Shown: positions 37,733-39,106 of the stretch, piece after piece
How the letters are laid out: each line of letters starts with the position of its first letter
Numbering within the stretch: position 1 is the stretch's first letter
Assembly (NCBI GenBank): GCA_050045915.1
Contig: JBNGCR010000029.1
Coordinates: 1-39,106 of the forward strand
Direction: 5' to 3'
Source: Limnospira sp050045915
GTDB taxonomy: Bacteria; Cyanobacteriota; Cyanobacteriia; Cyanobacteriales; Microcoleaceae
DNA: 39,106 nucleotides
Translations under genes and position numbers: made by a program
The notes under the pieces: model-generated
What the model saw: only the letters and a program-made list of their open reading frames with translations
Told to the model about the DNA's origin: nothing
Databases searched by the model: none

Positions 37733-37789
37733 CCGAGTCCACTTGAGTGGACTTTTGCTATTAGCCTTGAAATTCATTTCAAGGCGGGT
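37733..37789 (+). repeat. Two-hairpin REP-like element, copy 2
   Basis: 57-bp copy of 20614-20670 with four differences. Hairpins gtccact/agtggac and ccttgaaat/atttcaagg both stay perfectly paired. The only stem-loop changes fall in the 2-nt loop (ga to tc). Confidence 0.88.
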
Positions 37790-37809
37790 CTAAAATTGGA
37801 AGATATTCT

Positions 37810-37855
37810 CGCCCCCAAACCCCCAATTCTGGGGGCTTTGAATGGGTGAGGATGA
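37810..37855 (+). repeat. Dispersed palindromic repeat (GCCCCCAAACCCCC-type), copy b
   Basis: Same repeat as 30989-31034 with small changes (aatgggtgag in place of aacgggtggg). The whole 37364-37976 gap is made of such repeats, and I see no gene in it. Confidence 0.8.
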
Positions 37856-37863
37856 TTTCACCT

Positions 37864-37887
37864 ATTTGCGATCGCACGATTGAGTCA
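37864..37887 (+). repeat. 24-bp direct repeat containing GCGATCGC, copy 1
   Basis: Identical to 38221-38244 (atttgcgatcgcacgattga plus gtca), with related sequence (gatgattt.acc) just before both copies. The second copy covers the possible start of the small gene at 37977-38222. Confidence 0.8.
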
Positions 37888-37921
37888 AGATATGGCAATC
37901 GGAAAGAATTTGAAAATCTTC

Positions 37922-37968
37922 TAGCCCCCAAACCCCCAATTCTGGGGGCTTTGAACGGGTGAGATTTG
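37922..37968 (+). repeat. Dispersed palindromic repeat (GCCCCCAAACCCCC-type), copy c
   Basis: Third copy, nearly identical to 30989-31034. It ends just downstream of the stop codon of the small minus-strand gene and could form its transcript 3' end. Confidence 0.8.
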
Positions 37969-37976
37969 GGACAGAT

Positions 37977-38222
37977 TCACTGCTGTTCAAAACTCGTATC
38001 GAAAAAAACCGGAAACTCGCCGGATGTATCCCCAAGCATCAGGGTGGGTATCGAACGAATTCCGTCAATAGTGGCATGAGAACTCGTGTTTTCTGGGATA
38101 TCTGTATTTAACGCGGTTGTCGAACCTCCGAAAGCCTCAAAAGTTTCTAGGACTCGGACGGCTGAAAGTCCGCCGCCGCCGATAAAAATATAGGGGACTG
38201 ATTCCATGATGATTTTACCCAT
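37977..38222 (-). CDS. Small protein of unknown function with glycine-rich loop
   Basis: A frame of about 80 residues on the minus strand. ATG codons at 38222 (MGKIIMESV) and 38207 (MESVPYIF) are both possible, and the frame is open to a GTG at 38234. It begins with a strand and a glycine-rich loop (PYIFIGGGGLSAV). ALNTDIPENTSS and SIPTLMLGD follow. The loop and ALNTD recall the nucleotide-binding start of tubulin/FtsZ-like or Rossmann proteins, but the similarity is too short to name a family. It may be a truncated remnant. Its upstream end lies inside a repeat that also occurs at 37864. Confidence 0.4.
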   Translation of the reverse strand: MGKIIMESVPYIFIGGGGLSAVRVLETFEAFGGSTTALNTDIPENTSSHATIDGIRSIPTLMLGDTSGEFPVFFDTSFEQQ

Positions 38223-38244
38223 TTGCGATCGCACGATTGAGTCA
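38221..38244 (+). repeat. 24-bp direct repeat containing GCGATCGC, copy 2
   Basis: Identical to 37864-37887. The 38245-38495 stretch beyond it shows HIP1 sites but no gene or other repeat that I can recognise. Confidence 0.75.
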
Positions 38245-38495
38245 GGTTTAACACGGCGATCGCGCCATTGGCAAGTCCCTCATTTGTGCGACACATCATT
38301 ACAGCCGAAATCCAGACGAGAAACAGTCCAGACGCATTAGATCTAGTATCTTTGATTGATATTCGCTTGCGGATTCATTCATGATGGGATAGGCACTCCA
38401 AAAATGATGGCAACGGACAGCATTTAAATGGGGGAGCGATCGCCCTTATCGATAAAATTCAGATGAGGGGCGATCGCACGTCGGCGACAGTCAAT

Positions 38496-38858
38496 TTAGG
38501 CGATCGCTTCAAAAATAACCGATAACAGACGCTTCTGAATTGCGGGAGTTCTCAACACTTTTTTGTCCGCAGAAAACGGCTGCAACCCCAGCAACACGAC
38601 ATCATATTTGGTTCCGATATCGAACCCACTCGCCTCGAAAACGGGTTCGTATTCCGCCGGAACCGGGATATTTTCAATCCAATATTCCCCGTGGACGGTT
38701 TGACTGTCAAAAAATGCGATGCCGAGATTGCCTTCCTTGTAGCGAAAAAACTTGATTTTTCGGACTTGGCGTTCTTTTTTTCCGACCAAATCTGAAACCA
38801 GATCGGTTACATCTGAAGTCAGAGAAGCAGTTTTTAGAATTGCATTCAGATCGAACAT
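38496..38858 (-). CDS. Small hypothetical protein
   Basis: The 120-residue protein begins MFDLNAILKTASLTSDVTDL (ATG at 38858); the frame is open 16 codons further to 38906. An N-terminal helical part is followed by a basic stretch (GKKERQVRKIKFFRY), then alternating strands (LGIAFFDSQTVHGEYWIEN; YDVVLLGLQPF) and a C-terminal helix (IQKRLLSVIFEAIA). No signal peptide or membrane segment is seen. I do not recognise the family. Codon use and the well-formed amphipathic pattern suggest a real gene. It precedes the small gene at 37977-38222 on the same strand by 273 bp. Confidence 0.6.
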   Translation of the reverse strand: MFDLNAILKTASLTSDVTDLVSDLVGKKERQVRKIKFFRYKEGNLGIAFFDSQTVHGEYWIENIPVPAEYEPVFEASGFDIGTKYDVVLLGLQPFSADKKVLRTPAIQKRLLSVIFEAIA

Positions 38859-39106
38859 AAGCCGAACCCTCGATATGTGATAAGGTAGTTGGTACTGGCG
38901 GGACATCCTTCCTGTACCACCAATATAGCAAAGGATTTAAGAGGGGTTTGTAAAAAAATTAAACAAGTTTTTAAGATTTGATAATATTTATTGAGAAAAG
39001 TTGCCGGAATCGGTCGGATGAGAGAATTGGCGGGGTGTCCTGTTGTCTGCGGGCGATCGCACCTCTGGCCCAATACCGCGATCGCGCCCGTGGCTCGGGT
39101 CGGGGG
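38859..39106. other. Right edge, no assignable gene
   Basis: The region has an A/T-rich stretch upstream of the small hypothetical gene (probable promoter) and HIP1-rich DNA near the edge. A minus-strand frame is open from the window edge to a stop at 38971-38973. It could be the end of a gene lying to the right, but 44 codons are not enough to judge. Confidence 0.4.

Noticed and set aside
38971..39106. Minus-strand frame open at the right edge
   Set aside because: Only 44 codons without recognisable sequence, and a second minus frame is also open; cannot be called a gene end.

Overview
The window comes from a cyanobacterium, most likely a filamentous one. It encodes a phycobilisome rod-core linker (CpcG), is rich in the octamer GCGATCGC (HIP1), and carries heptamer tandem repeats, Uma2-family nucleases, a PEP-CTERM protein and very large multidomain histidine kinases. 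No rRNA, tRNA, CRISPR array or intact insertion sequence was seen.

Left part (1-3.7 kb): a sodium:alanine/glycine-type symporter, two low-complexity arrays, NAD kinase (nadK) on the minus strand, and a divergent comF-type phosphoribosyltransferase.

Signalling block (3.76-16.64 kb): a pseudokinase-GAF-histidine kinase, two paralogous hybrid histidine kinases in tandem, a REC-GGDEF diguanylate cyclase, and a membrane adenylate cyclase that meets it tail to tail with an 11-bp overlap. Phosphorelay, c-di-GMP and cAMP output therefore sit side by side.

Middle (16.9-21.1 kb): a membrane pentapeptide-repeat protein, an orphan TenA-like gene, a DUF1800 protein between two copies of a dispersed repeat, and a YCII-family protein.

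Candidate undescribed system (21.1-27.9 kb): two very large genes in one apparent operon. The first encodes about 1000 residues with no domain I can recognise. The second encodes about 1218 residues with a complete superfamily 2 helicase-type motor (Walker A, DE box, motif V- and VI-like sequences) between long unrecognised N- and C-terminal regions. The pair is bounded by hairpins and miniature repeats, looks more A/T-rich than the kinase block, and has the layout of a two-gene defence or DNA/RNA-processing module. That role is an inference.

Right part (27.9-39.1 kb): two copies of a 129/130-bp MITE-like element, a PEP-CTERM exported protein, a MidA/NDUFAF7-type methyltransferase, cpcG, a MATE transporter, uvrB between two Uma2 genes, and two small unknown genes. 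The intergenic DNA is crowded with dispersed palindromes, including a two-hairpin family whose stems change while the linker stays constant.
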